Positions 54,188 to 63,700 of a DNA stretch of 64,000 nucleotides are shown piece after piece; positions within the stretch are counted from its first letter, which is position 1; each line of letters opens with the position of its first letter. The position numbers and the translations under genes are program-made. The notes beneath the pieces are model-generated. The model was not told where the DNA came from and searched no databases. It worked only from the letters and a program-made list of their open reading frames with translations. This DNA comes from Burkholderia arboris (GTDB taxonomy: Bacteria; Pseudomonadota; Gammaproteobacteria; Burkholderiales; Burkholderiaceae), in assembly GCF_902499125.1 (NCBI RefSeq), contig NZ_CABVPX010000009.1, positions 62,001-126,000 on the forward strand. The letters are read 5' to 3'.

Positions 54188-54754
54188 GAAAGGGAATGGT
54201 TGGACGTGAACGAGCGGGGCAGGAGAGGGGATTGTCCGCCGCGGCGATGAAACCGTCGACGGTGATGTCGGCGATTCGACCGGTTGCCACGTATGGGGGT
54301 TCCCTTCGAGAACGTAACGGCGTATTGCGGATTCGGCGAACGCGCGTGGATCAGGACTGCGTGATGTTCATGCGGATGGGCAGCGAATCAGACCGGCCTG
54401 ATGGCCAGCGGCATTTCGCTCATCAACAAGATGCATGCCGGTGAGATGTGGTGTCATCCGGTATCCCGAACCGGGAACGTTCTTTGACGGCCGCTCCTCT
54501 CGCGAGCGGCCGCTTTTTTATCGTCGTGCGAGCGGGGGTGAATGCCTTGTGGCGGCCGGTGGGCGCGGCCGCGCGCCGATGCCAGTCGGCCGGACCAACG
54601 GAACAGGAATGCTGCCAGATGCGAGCGCGGGGCATTCACTCGCGCATCGCATGATGTTGGTTGTCGACCGGCGAGGCTGCTCGTTGGCGGCGGCATGGGG
54701 TCTACCGCCATGGCCCGGCGGGCCGCGCATCCGCGTTCCGTCGGGCATCGGGCC
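54188..54754. other. Intergenic region with an orphan terminator
   Basis: No convincing full gene. A short plus-strand open frame from ATG at 54401 encodes 28 residues (MASGISLINKMHAGEMW onward) and stops just before a strong terminator at 54488-54519. It may be a gene remnant or small RNA. Confidence 0.4.
54488..54519 (+). terminator. Strong intrinsic terminator
   Basis: Nine-base perfect arms CGGCCGCTC/GAGCGGCCG with a seven-base loop, followed by C and six U residues on the plus strand. No annotated plus-strand gene lies upstream, so it should end an unannotated short transcript. Confidence 0.85.
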
Positions 54755-55345
54755 TTACAGTTTCTTGGACGCTGCCGATGCGGCGGTGGCCTGCTGCGCC
54801 GCGGTCGCCGGATCGAGCGTCGCGAGCGTCTTCTCGGTGAATTTCTCGTACAGCCAGTCCATGCGGATGCTGTCGACACCGGCGATACCACCGAGCGCAT
54901 ACGACGCCGACACCTTGAAGTGGTCGACCGGATGATTGTCGGCATCGGCAAACGTGACGGCGCCGTCGATGTAATCGCTGCCGGCCATGAAGCCGAACAT
55001 GACGGCAGAGAAACTCGACCGCACGCGAATACCGGTGACTTCGACATTCAGGTGCATCGCATCGGTTGAATCCGCCTTTGCCAGAAGCTTGCGTGCGTCC
55101 AGCGCGCTTTCGATTTTCTCCTGCAGCTTTTTGGCGTCGAACTTCAGGTTGTCTTTCAACGCCTCCTGCGCAGCATTGTCGAGCGTGACCTTGACGATCA
55201 CGGGTTTCGTACCGAATTGGGTCGTCGATGCGGTCACGTCGGCCCCCGCCGGATTGCCGGCATCGCGTGTCACGCTGCTGGCGCAGCCCGACAGGAAGCC
55301 GATCGTCACCAGTGCCAGCGCGGCATGACGGAAAAGAGATTGCAT
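54755..55345 (-). CDS. DUF4410-like lipoprotein
   Basis: A 196-residue exported protein with lipobox FLSGCASS near residue 21. The mature part has an early strand region (KPVIVKVTLDNAAQEALKDN), the segment MHLNVEVTGIRVRSSFSAVMFGFMAG and an Ala-rich C-terminal helix. This matches small envelope lipoproteins of the DUF4410 type with no known role. 55346-55566 shows nothing notable. Confidence 0.7.
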   Translation of the reverse strand: MQSLFRHAALALVTIGFLSGCASSVTRDAGNPAGADVTASTTQFGTKPVIVKVTLDNAAQEALKDNLKFDAKKLQEKIESALDARKLLAKADSTDAMHLNVEVTGIRVRSSFSAVMFGFMAGSDYIDGAVTFADADNHPVDHFKVSASYALGGIAGVDSIRMDWLYEKFTEKTLATLDPATAAQQATAASAASKKL

Positions 55346-55566
55346 GGTTTGGTCTTTTGATTGGGGTTATTTGAATTGGCTCTGTGGCCGGGCCGGAATC
55401 TAACACGACGCGATCCGATCCAGATAGTCGAATGGATCGAAATTCGATTCGGTGTTTATGCATCGTGGTGCTTAGCGCCGATGAATGGCGGCGGCACTGC
55501 GTGGTGTCGGACGACAGGTGTTGGAGACCGGCCTTTGCGGTCGCGGCGGCGACCCATTGCGTGCGA

Positions 55567-56568
55567 TTACTGTCGGTTGGCAGATACCGCACCACCCAGC
55601 CGATACGCGGTGAAGAACTCGTACCACGGCGACCCTTCCCCGACCGGCACGCCGAGCGCTGCTGTCCGCTGCTTCAACGCGCCGAATACGTCGTTGATGC
55701 GCGCCGTCTGTCCCGCATCGTTGAACGGATAGGGCCGCGACCGGCCGGCCGCGAACGCGCCGTACGCGATGGCGAGCAGGCGTGCGTGGTCGTCGGTTGA
55801 CGCGATCGCGCCGTTGATCGTCTCGGCGAAGCGCGGCCGGTCTTCGGCGCGCGATCCGGACAGGCACAGGAACACGATCGCCGACAGTTCATGCAGGTCC
55901 TTCACCCGCAGCAACGCGGGCAGCCGCGCGACGATCCGCTCGACCGGTTCTTCACGCAGCGCGTCGCCGAAGTCGAGCACGGCGGTCATCGGATTCGTGT
56001 CCGCCGTCAGGCGATCGAGCGCGGGTGGTGCGGCCGACGCGCCATCCGGCGCCGCACCCGGCGCGGACCGCAACGCAGCGGCCACCTGCTGCGTCCATTC
56101 CGGAAAGATCATCCGCACGTTGCCGAACTGCTCGCCGCCTTCCGCCGCCGGATTCCACCGATAGACGATCGTGCCGCCGCGAATGAACGGCGAATACAGG
56201 TGTTCGGGCGTTTGCGGCAGCGGCCGCCGGTTGATCGGCAGCCACGACAGCGTCAGCCAGTCATAGCGGCCCGTCGCGGGCACGGAGGGGCTCGAACTCG
56301 CGACGACCTGCCACGTGCCGCGGTTCGCATAGCGGCGGCGCGCATCGGGTACCGCGACGGTCTGGCCTTTTGCGGTGTCGAAATACGTCGGGCCGGTGAC
56401 GTTCGCTCCGCTGTCCTTGGCGGGCGTGACGGTCGAGATGACCCACGATGCACCATCCGCCGAATGGTAGTCGGACGGTTTCAGCGTCGCCACGTCGTGC
56501 ACCATGCGTGTTTCCGCCGCGACAGGGCTCGGGGGGAGGTTGGCTTGAGCGGCCAGGATGCTCGGCAT
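55567..56568 (-). CDS. Hypothetical protein, 333 residues
   Basis: Not recognised. Begins MPSILAAQANLPPSPVAAE without clear signal peptide (weak hydrophobic start). Contains NRGTWQVVASSSPSVPATGRYDWL, a strand-rich central region and a helical C-terminus (KDLHELSAIVFLCLSGSRAEDRPRF). GAGGAAAG precedes the ATG at 56568. Codon bias is strongly coding. It is divergent from a methyltransferase gene. Confidence 0.7.
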   Translation of the reverse strand: MPSILAAQANLPPSPVAAETRMVHDVATLKPSDYHSADGASWVISTVTPAKDSGANVTGPTYFDTAKGQTVAVPDARRRYANRGTWQVVASSSPSVPATGRYDWLTLSWLPINRRPLPQTPEHLYSPFIRGGTIVYRWNPAAEGGEQFGNVRMIFPEWTQQVAAALRSAPGAAPDGASAAPPALDRLTADTNPMTAVLDFGDALREEPVERIVARLPALLRVKDLHELSAIVFLCLSGSRAEDRPRFAETINGAIASTDDHARLLAIAYGAFAAGRSRPYPFNDAGQTARINDVFGALKQRTAALGVPVGEGSPWYEFFTAYRLGGAVSANRQ

Positions 56569-56758
56569 GGACTTTCCTCGGAATCGGGTGCGTATCGTCG
56601 AGGGGGCGATACGCGGCGGCGCGGGTTGTTTCTCGTAACTGTAGGACGTTGCGGCCGGAAACGGAAACCGGCCCAATGCCGTAGCCGGCCCACGCCGTTC
56701 GCCGCTTCGGCTTACCATCCGCATCCTGGGCAACGACGAATACCGGGCGGAAGCGGAC

Positions 56759-57484
56759 ATGACCGACACGAAAGCCATTACCGAACACTGGATGCAGGTC
56801 GCCGATCAATGGATTGGCTGGGCCGGCAAGCCGGGGCACGATGCGTTCTGGAAATACCGTGCGGGGCTTGCGGCCTACATTGGCCGCGGCACCGGCCTCG
56901 CGCTGGAGATCGGTTGCGGCGAAGGCCGCGTGAGCCGCGAGCTGAAGGCGCTCGGCTACGACGTGACCGCGAGCGACGCGGTGCCCGCGATGCTCGACGC
57001 GGCACGCCACGCCGATTCCGCGCATCGCTATCAACTGGCCGACGCGGCGGCGCTGCCGTTCGACGCGGCCAGCTTCGATCTCGTGATGGCGTACAACGTG
57101 CTGATGGATCTCGACGACATGCAGCGCGCGTTGAACGAGGCGCGCCGCGTATTGAAGCCGGACGGGACGCTGTTCATCTCGCTCGTGCATCCGTTCCGCG
57201 ATCGCGGCGGCTTCGCGGGGCCGCAACCCGATGCGCCGTTCGTGCTGAAGGGCAGCTATTTCGGGCGCGAGCATTTCGACGGCGTGGAAACGCGCGACGG
57301 GCTGTCGATGCATTTCGCGGGGTGGTCGTTGCCGCTGCAGGCGTACATGGAAGCGCTGGAGGCGGCCGGGTTCGCGATCGCGTCGCTGCGCGAGCCGCCG
57401 CCCGATCATGCCGATACGGATCAGCTGAAGCAGTGGGCGCGCGTGCCGCTGTTTCTGTGGATCAAGGCGCGGCCGCTGGGCTGA
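56759..57484 (+). CDS. Class I SAM-dependent methyltransferase
   Basis: A 241-residue methyltransferase. Motif I LALEIGCGEGRVSREL begins near residue 47, then VTASDAVPAML, ADAAALPFDAASFDLVMAYNVLMDL and ARRVLKPDGTLFISLVHPF, the usual motifs of the Methyltransf_11 fold. Substrate unknown. Downstream acetyltransferase gene is convergent. Confidence 0.88.
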   Translation: MTDTKAITEHWMQVADQWIGWAGKPGHDAFWKYRAGLAAYIGRGTGLALEIGCGEGRVSRELKALGYDVTASDAVPAMLDAARHADSAHRYQLADAAALPFDAASFDLVMAYNVLMDLDDMQRALNEARRVLKPDGTLFISLVHPFRDRGGFAGPQPDAPFVLKGSYFGREHFDGVETRDGLSMHFAGWSLPLQAYMEALEAAGFAIASLREPPPDHADTDQLKQWARVPLFLWIKARPLG

Positions 57485-57502
57485 GCGTCCGGCCCGCCAC
57501 GC

Positions 57503-57979
57503 TCAGCGCGGCAGCGCCTTCCTGTACACCACCCCGCCTGTTCGATCCGCGACGGTGTCGTAGAGCCGCCGCGCCGTGTGATTTGTCTCGTGCGTCTGCC
57601 AGTACACGCGTTCGGCGCGATGCCGGTGTGCGGCGTCGTACACGGCCTCGATCAGCGCGCGGCCGACGCCCTTGCCGCGTTCGCTGTCGAGCGTGAACAG
57701 ATCCTGCAGGTAACAGGACGGCCCCGCGTGCGTCGTGCTGCGGTGGTACAGGAAATGCACGAGTCCGACGAGCCGGCCGTCGCGTTCGGCGACGAGCGCG
57801 TGCACGGGTTCGTAGCCGTCGAAAAAGCGCGACCACGTGAGCTGCGTGACGGACAGCGGCAGCGCGGTGGTGTCGAAGCGGCCGTAGAAGCGGTTGTAGC
57901 CGTCCCACAGCGGCAGCCATCGGTCGTAGTCGTCTTCCCGGACCGTGCGTACGGTCAGGTCGGTGTCGGTAACGTTCAT
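57503..57979 (-). CDS. GNAT-family N-acetyltransferase
   Basis: A 158-residue acetyltransferase. Motif A for acetyl-CoA binding is LQDLFTLDSERGKGVGRALIEAV (RGKGVG), and the preceding strands (ALVAERDGRLVGLVHFLYHR) fit the fold. The C-terminal part (THETNHTARRLYDTVADR) matches the GNAT ending. Start at 57979 is the only sensible one. 57980-58275 holds no convincing gene. Confidence 0.9.
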   Translation of the reverse strand: MNVTDTDLTVRTVREDDYDRWLPLWDGYNRFYGRFDTTALPLSVTQLTWSRFFDGYEPVHALVAERDGRLVGLVHFLYHRSTTHAGPSCYLQDLFTLDSERGKGVGRALIEAVYDAAHRHRAERVYWQTHETNHTARRLYDTVADRTGGVVYRKALPR

Positions 57980-58275
57980 GTTCGCGAGCCTGTCGATGAG
58001 GGTAGGGTGCGTTGCCCATCCGGCGGGCACGTCGCAGGCCTCTACGATAGGAAGTTCGCGGCTCGACGGGTAGGCCCATGACGACCGCACTTTCTGGTGC
58101 CACCGCCAGGGACCGGGCATCCGGCCAACGCGATCGTGAAGCGCCGGCAGCGCTTTCGGGATGCGCCGACGGCCCGACTGCAATCGTGATTCTTCCTCGA
58201 ATACCGGTGTTGGGCCTTTCCAGTCGCACATGGGCGAGCGGACCTCGACCGCAGCGACGGGTACGGCGCGGTTGC

Positions 58276-59313
58276 TTACCCGCGCATCGGCGGATTGAGC
58301 TGCGCGAACGCCGCCTGCCGGCGATACGGGAAGTACGGATAAGGCGCTTCCACCGCGCTCGCTGCGTCGAGTTTCGCGACCTGCGCATCGGTCAGCGCCC
58401 AGCCGACCGCGCCGAGGTTCTGCCGCAGCTGTTCCTCGTTGCGCGCGCCGATGATCACCGACGACACGGTCGGTCGCTGCAGCAGCCAGTTCAGCGCGAT
58501 CTGCGGCACCGTCTTGCCGGTTTCTTCCGCGATCGCGTCGAGTGCATCGACCACGTCGTACAAACGTTCGTCGTCGACCGGCGGCCCGTAGCTGGCCGTT
58601 TCATGCAGGCGGCTGCCTTCGGGCAGCGGCGCATTGCGCCGGATCTTGCCGGTGAGCCGGCCCCAGCCGAGCGGGCTCCATACGAGCGCGCCGAGGCCCT
58701 GGTCGGCGCCAAGCGGCATCAGGTCCCATTCGTAGTCGCGGCCGACCAGCGAATAGTAGACCTGGTTCGCCACGTAGCGCGACCAGCCGTGCCGGTCGGC
58801 CGCCGCGAGCGACTTCATGATCTGCCAGCCGGCAAAGTTCGACACGCCGATGTAGCGCAGCTTGCCCGCGCGCACGAGATCGTCGAGCGTCGACATCACT
58901 TCCTCGACCGGTGTGCCCGCGTCGAACGCGTGCAGTTGCAGCAGGTCGATGTAGTCGGTGTCGAGGCGGCGCAGCGCGTCGTCGACGGCGCGCACGAGCC
59001 GCGCGCGCGACGTGCCTGTATCGTTCGGGCCGTCGCCGGTCGGCAGGCCCGTCTTCGTCGAGATCAGCACCTGGTCGCGGCGGCCCTTGATTGCGGCGCC
59101 GAGCACGCGCTCGGACGCACCGTCGGAATACACGTCGGCCGTGTCGAACAGGTTGACGCCGGCTTCGAGGCAGATGTCGACGAGGCGGCGCGCTTCGTCG
59201 ACGCCCGTGTTGCCCCATGCGCCGAACAGCGGGCCGGTGCCGCCGAAGGTGCCTGCGCCGAAGCTCAGGACGGGAACCTTGAGGCCGGAGCGGCCGAGCG
59301 TGCGGTATTCCAT
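58276..59313 (-). CDS. Aldo/keto reductase
   Basis: A 345-residue NADPH-dependent TIM-barrel reductase. YRTLGRSGLKVPVLSFG opens it, NLFDTADVYSDGASERVLG carries the catalytic Asp/Tyr, and KTGL with LQLHAFDAGTP follows; a late SSVIIGARNEEQLRQNL is the cofactor-binding end. It resembles the YajO/Tas type. A divergent LysR gene begins 127 bases away. Confidence 0.92.
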   Translation of the reverse strand: MEYRTLGRSGLKVPVLSFGAGTFGGTGPLFGAWGNTGVDEARRLVDICLEAGVNLFDTADVYSDGASERVLGAAIKGRRDQVLISTKTGLPTGDGPNDTGTSRARLVRAVDDALRRLDTDYIDLLQLHAFDAGTPVEEVMSTLDDLVRAGKLRYIGVSNFAGWQIMKSLAAADRHGWSRYVANQVYYSLVGRDYEWDLMPLGADQGLGALVWSPLGWGRLTGKIRRNAPLPEGSRLHETASYGPPVDDERLYDVVDALDAIAEETGKTVPQIALNWLLQRPTVSSVIIGARNEEQLRQNLGAVGWALTDAQVAKLDAASAVEAPYPYFPYRRQAAFAQLNPPMRG

Positions 59314-59407
59314 GTGCGCTTCCTTTCGTCGTGAGCGCGGTGCGAGGCCGCGTGTCGTTTGTCAGGCGATCACTGTACCGTTTGCGGCTTTTCCTGATAA
59401 TCCTGAA

Positions 59408-59422
59408 GATAACGAAATTATC
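59408..59422. promoter_or_regulatory. LysR-type operator candidate
   Basis: Palindrome GATAA-CGAAA-TTATC just before the LysR gene and downstream of a GATAAT copy at 59394. It lies between the divergent aldo/keto reductase and LysR starts. Confidence 0.55.
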
Positions 59423-59440
59423 CTTCGGAAAGGGCGAACA

Positions 59441-60328
59441 ATGCTGCTCGACAACCTCGCGCTGTTCCTGCGCATCGTGGAGAAGGGCGGGCTGGCCGCG
59501 GCCGGCCGCGAGGTCGGGCTGTCGCCGGCCACGGTGTCCGAGCGGCTGACGGCGCTCGAGCGCCACTACGGCGCGGCGCTGCTGACGCGCACGACGCGCG
59601 CGATCAGCCTGACCGACGAGGGGCGCACGCTCGCCGACGGCGCACGGCGCCTGCTGGCCGAAGCCGACGAACTCGAGAGCCGCGTGCGGCTGGGCGTGCA
59701 GACGCTGTCGGGGCCCGTGCGGTTGAGCGCACCGGCCGATCTCGGGCGCGAGCGCGTCGTGCCTGTCGTCGATGCGTTCCTGGCCGAGCATCCGGGCGTG
59801 ACGGTCGACCTGCATCTCGGCGACGGTTACGTCGATCTCGTCGGGCAGGGGCTCGATTTCGCGATCCGCCGCGGCACGCTGGCCGACAGTTCGCTGCGCA
59901 GCCGTTCGCTTGGCCGGGCACGGCGCGTGGTGTGCGCGTCACCCGCGTATCTCGCCGCGCACGGCACGCCGACGCATCCGGACGATCTCGCTGCTCACGA
60001 CTGCATCGTGATGCGTTTCGGGCAGGAGATGTATGCCGAATGGCCGTTCAGCATCGATGGACAACCGAAGCGTGTGATGGTGCGCGGCCGGCGCGTGGCC
60101 AACGACGGCGCGCTCGTGCGCGCGTGGTGCGTCGCGGGGCATGGCATTGCGCTGAAGTCGCTGGTCGACGTCGAACGGGATCTGGCGTCAGGGGCGCTCG
60201 TCGAGGTGCTCGGTGCGATCTCGCCGGGCGATGTCGATCTGCAGATCGTCTATCCGGGCAGCGTCGCGCAGCCGCGGCGGGTGCGTGAGTTGATCGATCG
60301 GTTGACGGATGCGCTGACAGCGGCGTGA
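59441..60328 (+). CDS. LysR-family regulator next to aldo/keto reductase
   Basis: A 295-residue regulator: HTH GLAAAGREVGLSPATVSERLTALERHYG, and an effector domain (VRLSAPADLGRERVVPVVDAFL, RRVVCASPAYLAAHGTP). The ATG at 59441 gives MLLDNLALFLRIVEKGG, normal for the family. It is divergent from the aldo/keto reductase and probably controls it. Confidence 0.9.
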   Translation: MLLDNLALFLRIVEKGGLAAAGREVGLSPATVSERLTALERHYGAALLTRTTRAISLTDEGRTLADGARRLLAEADELESRVRLGVQTLSGPVRLSAPADLGRERVVPVVDAFLAEHPGVTVDLHLGDGYVDLVGQGLDFAIRRGTLADSSLRSRSLGRARRVVCASPAYLAAHGTPTHPDDLAAHDCIVMRFGQEMYAEWPFSIDGQPKRVMVRGRRVANDGALVRAWCVAGHGIALKSLVDVERDLASGALVEVLGAISPGDVDLQIVYPGSVAQPRRVRELIDRLTDALTAA

Positions 60329-60513
60329 GCGCGCCGCGCCGGAAGCAATTCAATGCCGATTCCGCAGTCGTAACGTCTCATGCGACGCAGCGCCTGAGAC
60401 CGGAATGAAAATTTTAATTTGGAATGCATAATTATTATTATCAAGAGAAAAGCCGACCTTAATTCACCTTTCTGGTAGAGATCTCAAGGGAGCTTCGCAG
60501 CGTCGAGGCATCT

Positions 60514-60664
60514 GCTGAATTCAACCGGAATTCAGCGATTCCCGATGTGTTTCTACCCACCTGTCAGCTTTACAAAGTTCCACCCGAGATGTCCGCGCAC
60601 GCGTCAATCAGACGAGACAGAAATTAGAAATTTGTGGCTCGCCTTCAACAGATTGGCAATCTGT
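60514..60664. promoter_or_regulatory. Cluster of perfect palindromes upstream of the exoprotein gene
   Basis: Three inverted repeats lie in the AT-rich 411-base gap: GCTGAATTC-AACCG-GAATTCAGC (60514-60536), AAATT-AGA-AATTT (60621-60633) and ACAGATT-GGC-AATCTGT (60648-60664). They may be operators or leader hairpins of the exoprotein transcript. No gene is seen in 60329-60739. Confidence 0.5.
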
Positions 60665-60739
60665 GACAGTCATTTTTCGATGTTTCAGTAAGCTCGCGGT
60701 CAATAACCAAACGAATGGACGCGGGCCGCGTCGACGAGA

Positions 60740-63700
60740 ATGAACAAGAATACGCACCGCCTGGTGTATTCCAGGCGTCGGGGAATGGTGGTGGCCGTCG
60801 CGGAGACGGCGACGGCTGAGGGGAAATCGGCAACGGGCGAGGCGCGCGCGCGGCGGCGTTCGTCGGCATCCTGCACACGCGCCGTCGTGGCGGGCGTGGC
60901 CGTGCTCGGCATGTTGCCTGCCTTGTCCGGCGCGCAGATCGTCCCGACGCCAGGCACCACCACGCAGGCGATCCAGACGCCGAACGGCTTGCCCCAGGTC
61001 AACGTGGCCAAGCCCTCTGGCGCAGGCGTATCGGTCAACACCTACAACCAGTTCGATGTCCAAAAGGCCGGCGCGATCCTGAACAACTCGGCCACGATGG
61101 TTCAGACGCAGCAAGCGGGCTGGATCAACGGCAACCCGAATTACGGAGCCGGACAGGCTGCGCGGATCATCGTCAATCAGGTCAACAGCCCGAACCCGTC
61201 GCAGATCCGCGGCACCGTCGAGATAGCGGGCGCCCGTGCGGAACTCGTCCTGGCTAACCCGTCCGGGATTTTTGTCGACGGCGGCGGCTTTCTCAATACC
61301 AGTCGCGCGACCCTGACAACCGGCGTGCCGTTCTACGGTGCTGACGGGGCGCTTGCCGGCTACAACGTCAACCGCGGCCTCGTGACCGTTGCAGGCGCAG
61401 GCCTGAATGCGGCCAATATCGATCAGGTCGATCTGATTGCACGCGCGGTGCAGGTGAACGCGGCGGTCTACGCGAAAAATCTGAACGTGATCGCAGGCGC
61501 CGCCCAGGTCAACCACGACACGCTCGCGGCGACACCGATCGCCGGCGACGGCGCGGCCCCGGCGGTTGCCATCGACGTGAGCCAGTTGGGCGGCATGTAC
61601 AGCAATCGGATCTTCCTCGCCTCGAACGAGAACGGTGTGGGGGTGGCCAACGCCGGTACGATCGCGGCGCAGGCGGGCGACCTGACGCTGCAGTCGAACG
61701 GCCGGCTCGTACTGACGGGCAAGACGACCGCGAGCGGCAACGTTGCGTTGTTGGCCGCAGGTGGCATCCAGAACAGCGGCACCACATACGCGCAGCAATC
61801 GCTGTCGGCCGGCACAGGTGCCGATCTCACGAACACCGGGACGCTCGCTGCACAGCAGAACACGACGGTCAATGCCGGCAGCGTCAATTCGACCGGCACG
61901 CTTGGCGCGGGTGTGAACAACGACGGTTCGGTTGGCCAGGGCGGCGATCTGAGCGTGACGGCCTCGGGCCAGTTGAGCGCGGCGGGGCAGAACGTAGCGG
62001 GCGGCAATGCGGCGCTGACCGGCGCGAGTGTGAATCTCGCCGGCAGCCAGACGGCGGCAAACGGCAATCTGTCGCTGAACGCGACGGCAGGCGACTTGAA
62101 TCTGTCGAACGCGACGACGAGCGCACAACGCGCCATTCAGGCGAATGCATCCGGCACGGTGATCAACGATCACGGCAGCCTGTCGAGCGGCGGCAGCACG
62201 ACGCTGACCGGTGGCACGCTCTCGAACCGGAGCGGCAAGGTTTCGTCGCAGGGGCCGCTGTCGGTCAACGTGGCCGGCCAGGTCGCCAACCAGTCAGGTG
62301 AGCTGATCTCGGAGAGTACGGCGGACATCCAGGGCGGTGCCCTCGCGAACAACCAGGGCACCATCCAAAGCGCAGCCGGCATGGCGGTGGCCGGTGCGTC
62401 ACTGGACAACACGGCAGGTCGGATCACGTCGCTCAACGGCGATGGCCTGTCGGTGACGACGAGCGGCCAATTGACCAACGCAGCGGGCGCTACCGCGAAC
62501 GGTGCGCAAGGCGGTGTCATCGGTGGCAACGGTGATGTTTCGGTCCGCGGCGCAAACGTCGTCAACCGCGGCACGATCACGTCCAACACGAATCTGCGTA
62601 TTGCGGGCCAGTCGGTCGATAACGGCAGCGGTACCCTGCAGGCTGCGCAAAACGTCCTGGTCGATGCCGGCGCGCACCTGACGAACAGCGGTGGTTCGAT
62701 TGTCGGCCAGGCGGCAACGGTCAGCGCGGCGACGCTCGACAACAGCGCCGGCACCGTGCAGGCGGGCCAGGTGTCGTTGACGGCGACCGGCCTCGTGAAC
62801 CATGGCGGCACGATCACGCAGACTGGAGCTGGCCCGATAGCCGTCAATGTGTCGCGCACGCTCGACAATTCCAACGGCGGCACGCTGCAAACCAACGGTA
62901 CCGACCTGACGCTCGCGCCGGCCGCGATCGTCAACGACGGCGGCACGATCACGCATGCCGGCAACGGCACACTGACGCTCGGAAGCGGTTCGGGTTCGGT
63001 GTCGAACGTGGGCGGCTCGATCGCAAGCAACGGGCGCGTCGTCGCGCAAACCGGCGCGTTGAACAACACGGCAGGCTCGATCAACGCGCAGAACGGACTG
63101 ACCGCAACCGTCGCCGGCACGTTGAACAATGCGAGCGGCAGGCTGTTGTCGAACACGGACGTCAGCGTTACCAGCGGTACGCTGTCGAACGACGGCGGCC
63201 AGATCGGTGCCGGCACGAATGCGACGATCCACACAGGCTCCATGACGAATCAGGGTGGCTCGATCGTTGCGCCGAACCTGTCTGTCACTGCTGATTCGAT
63301 GCTCGACAACAGCGGTGGCAAGCTCGAGGCCAATCAGCTTGCGCTTGTGGCCGCCAACCTCGTCAACCACGGCGGCGCGATCACGCAATACGGCTCGTCG
63401 GCAATGGGCATCAACGTCAGCGGCACGCTGGATAACTCGGCCGCCGGCGTGATCCAGACCAACAGCACGGACCTGACGCTCACGCCGGCCGGGTTGAACA
63501 ACGCGGGCGGCACCATTACGCACGCCGGCACGGGCACGCTGACGATCGCGCCGGGCAATGGATCGAGCGCATTGAACAACGCGTCGGGCACCATCGTGAC
63601 GAAGGGACGAGCGATCGTCGATGCGAGCAGCTGGAACAACGCGAGCGGCATTCTCGCCGCGCAGCGCGGTATCACCGCCATGATTGCGGGCGACGTGAAC

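Noticed and set aside
60608-63243. Minus-strand open frames opposite the exoprotein
   Set aside because: Repetitive shadow translations of the FHA repeats; the plus frame stays open for 1087 codons with an ESPR and TPS domain.
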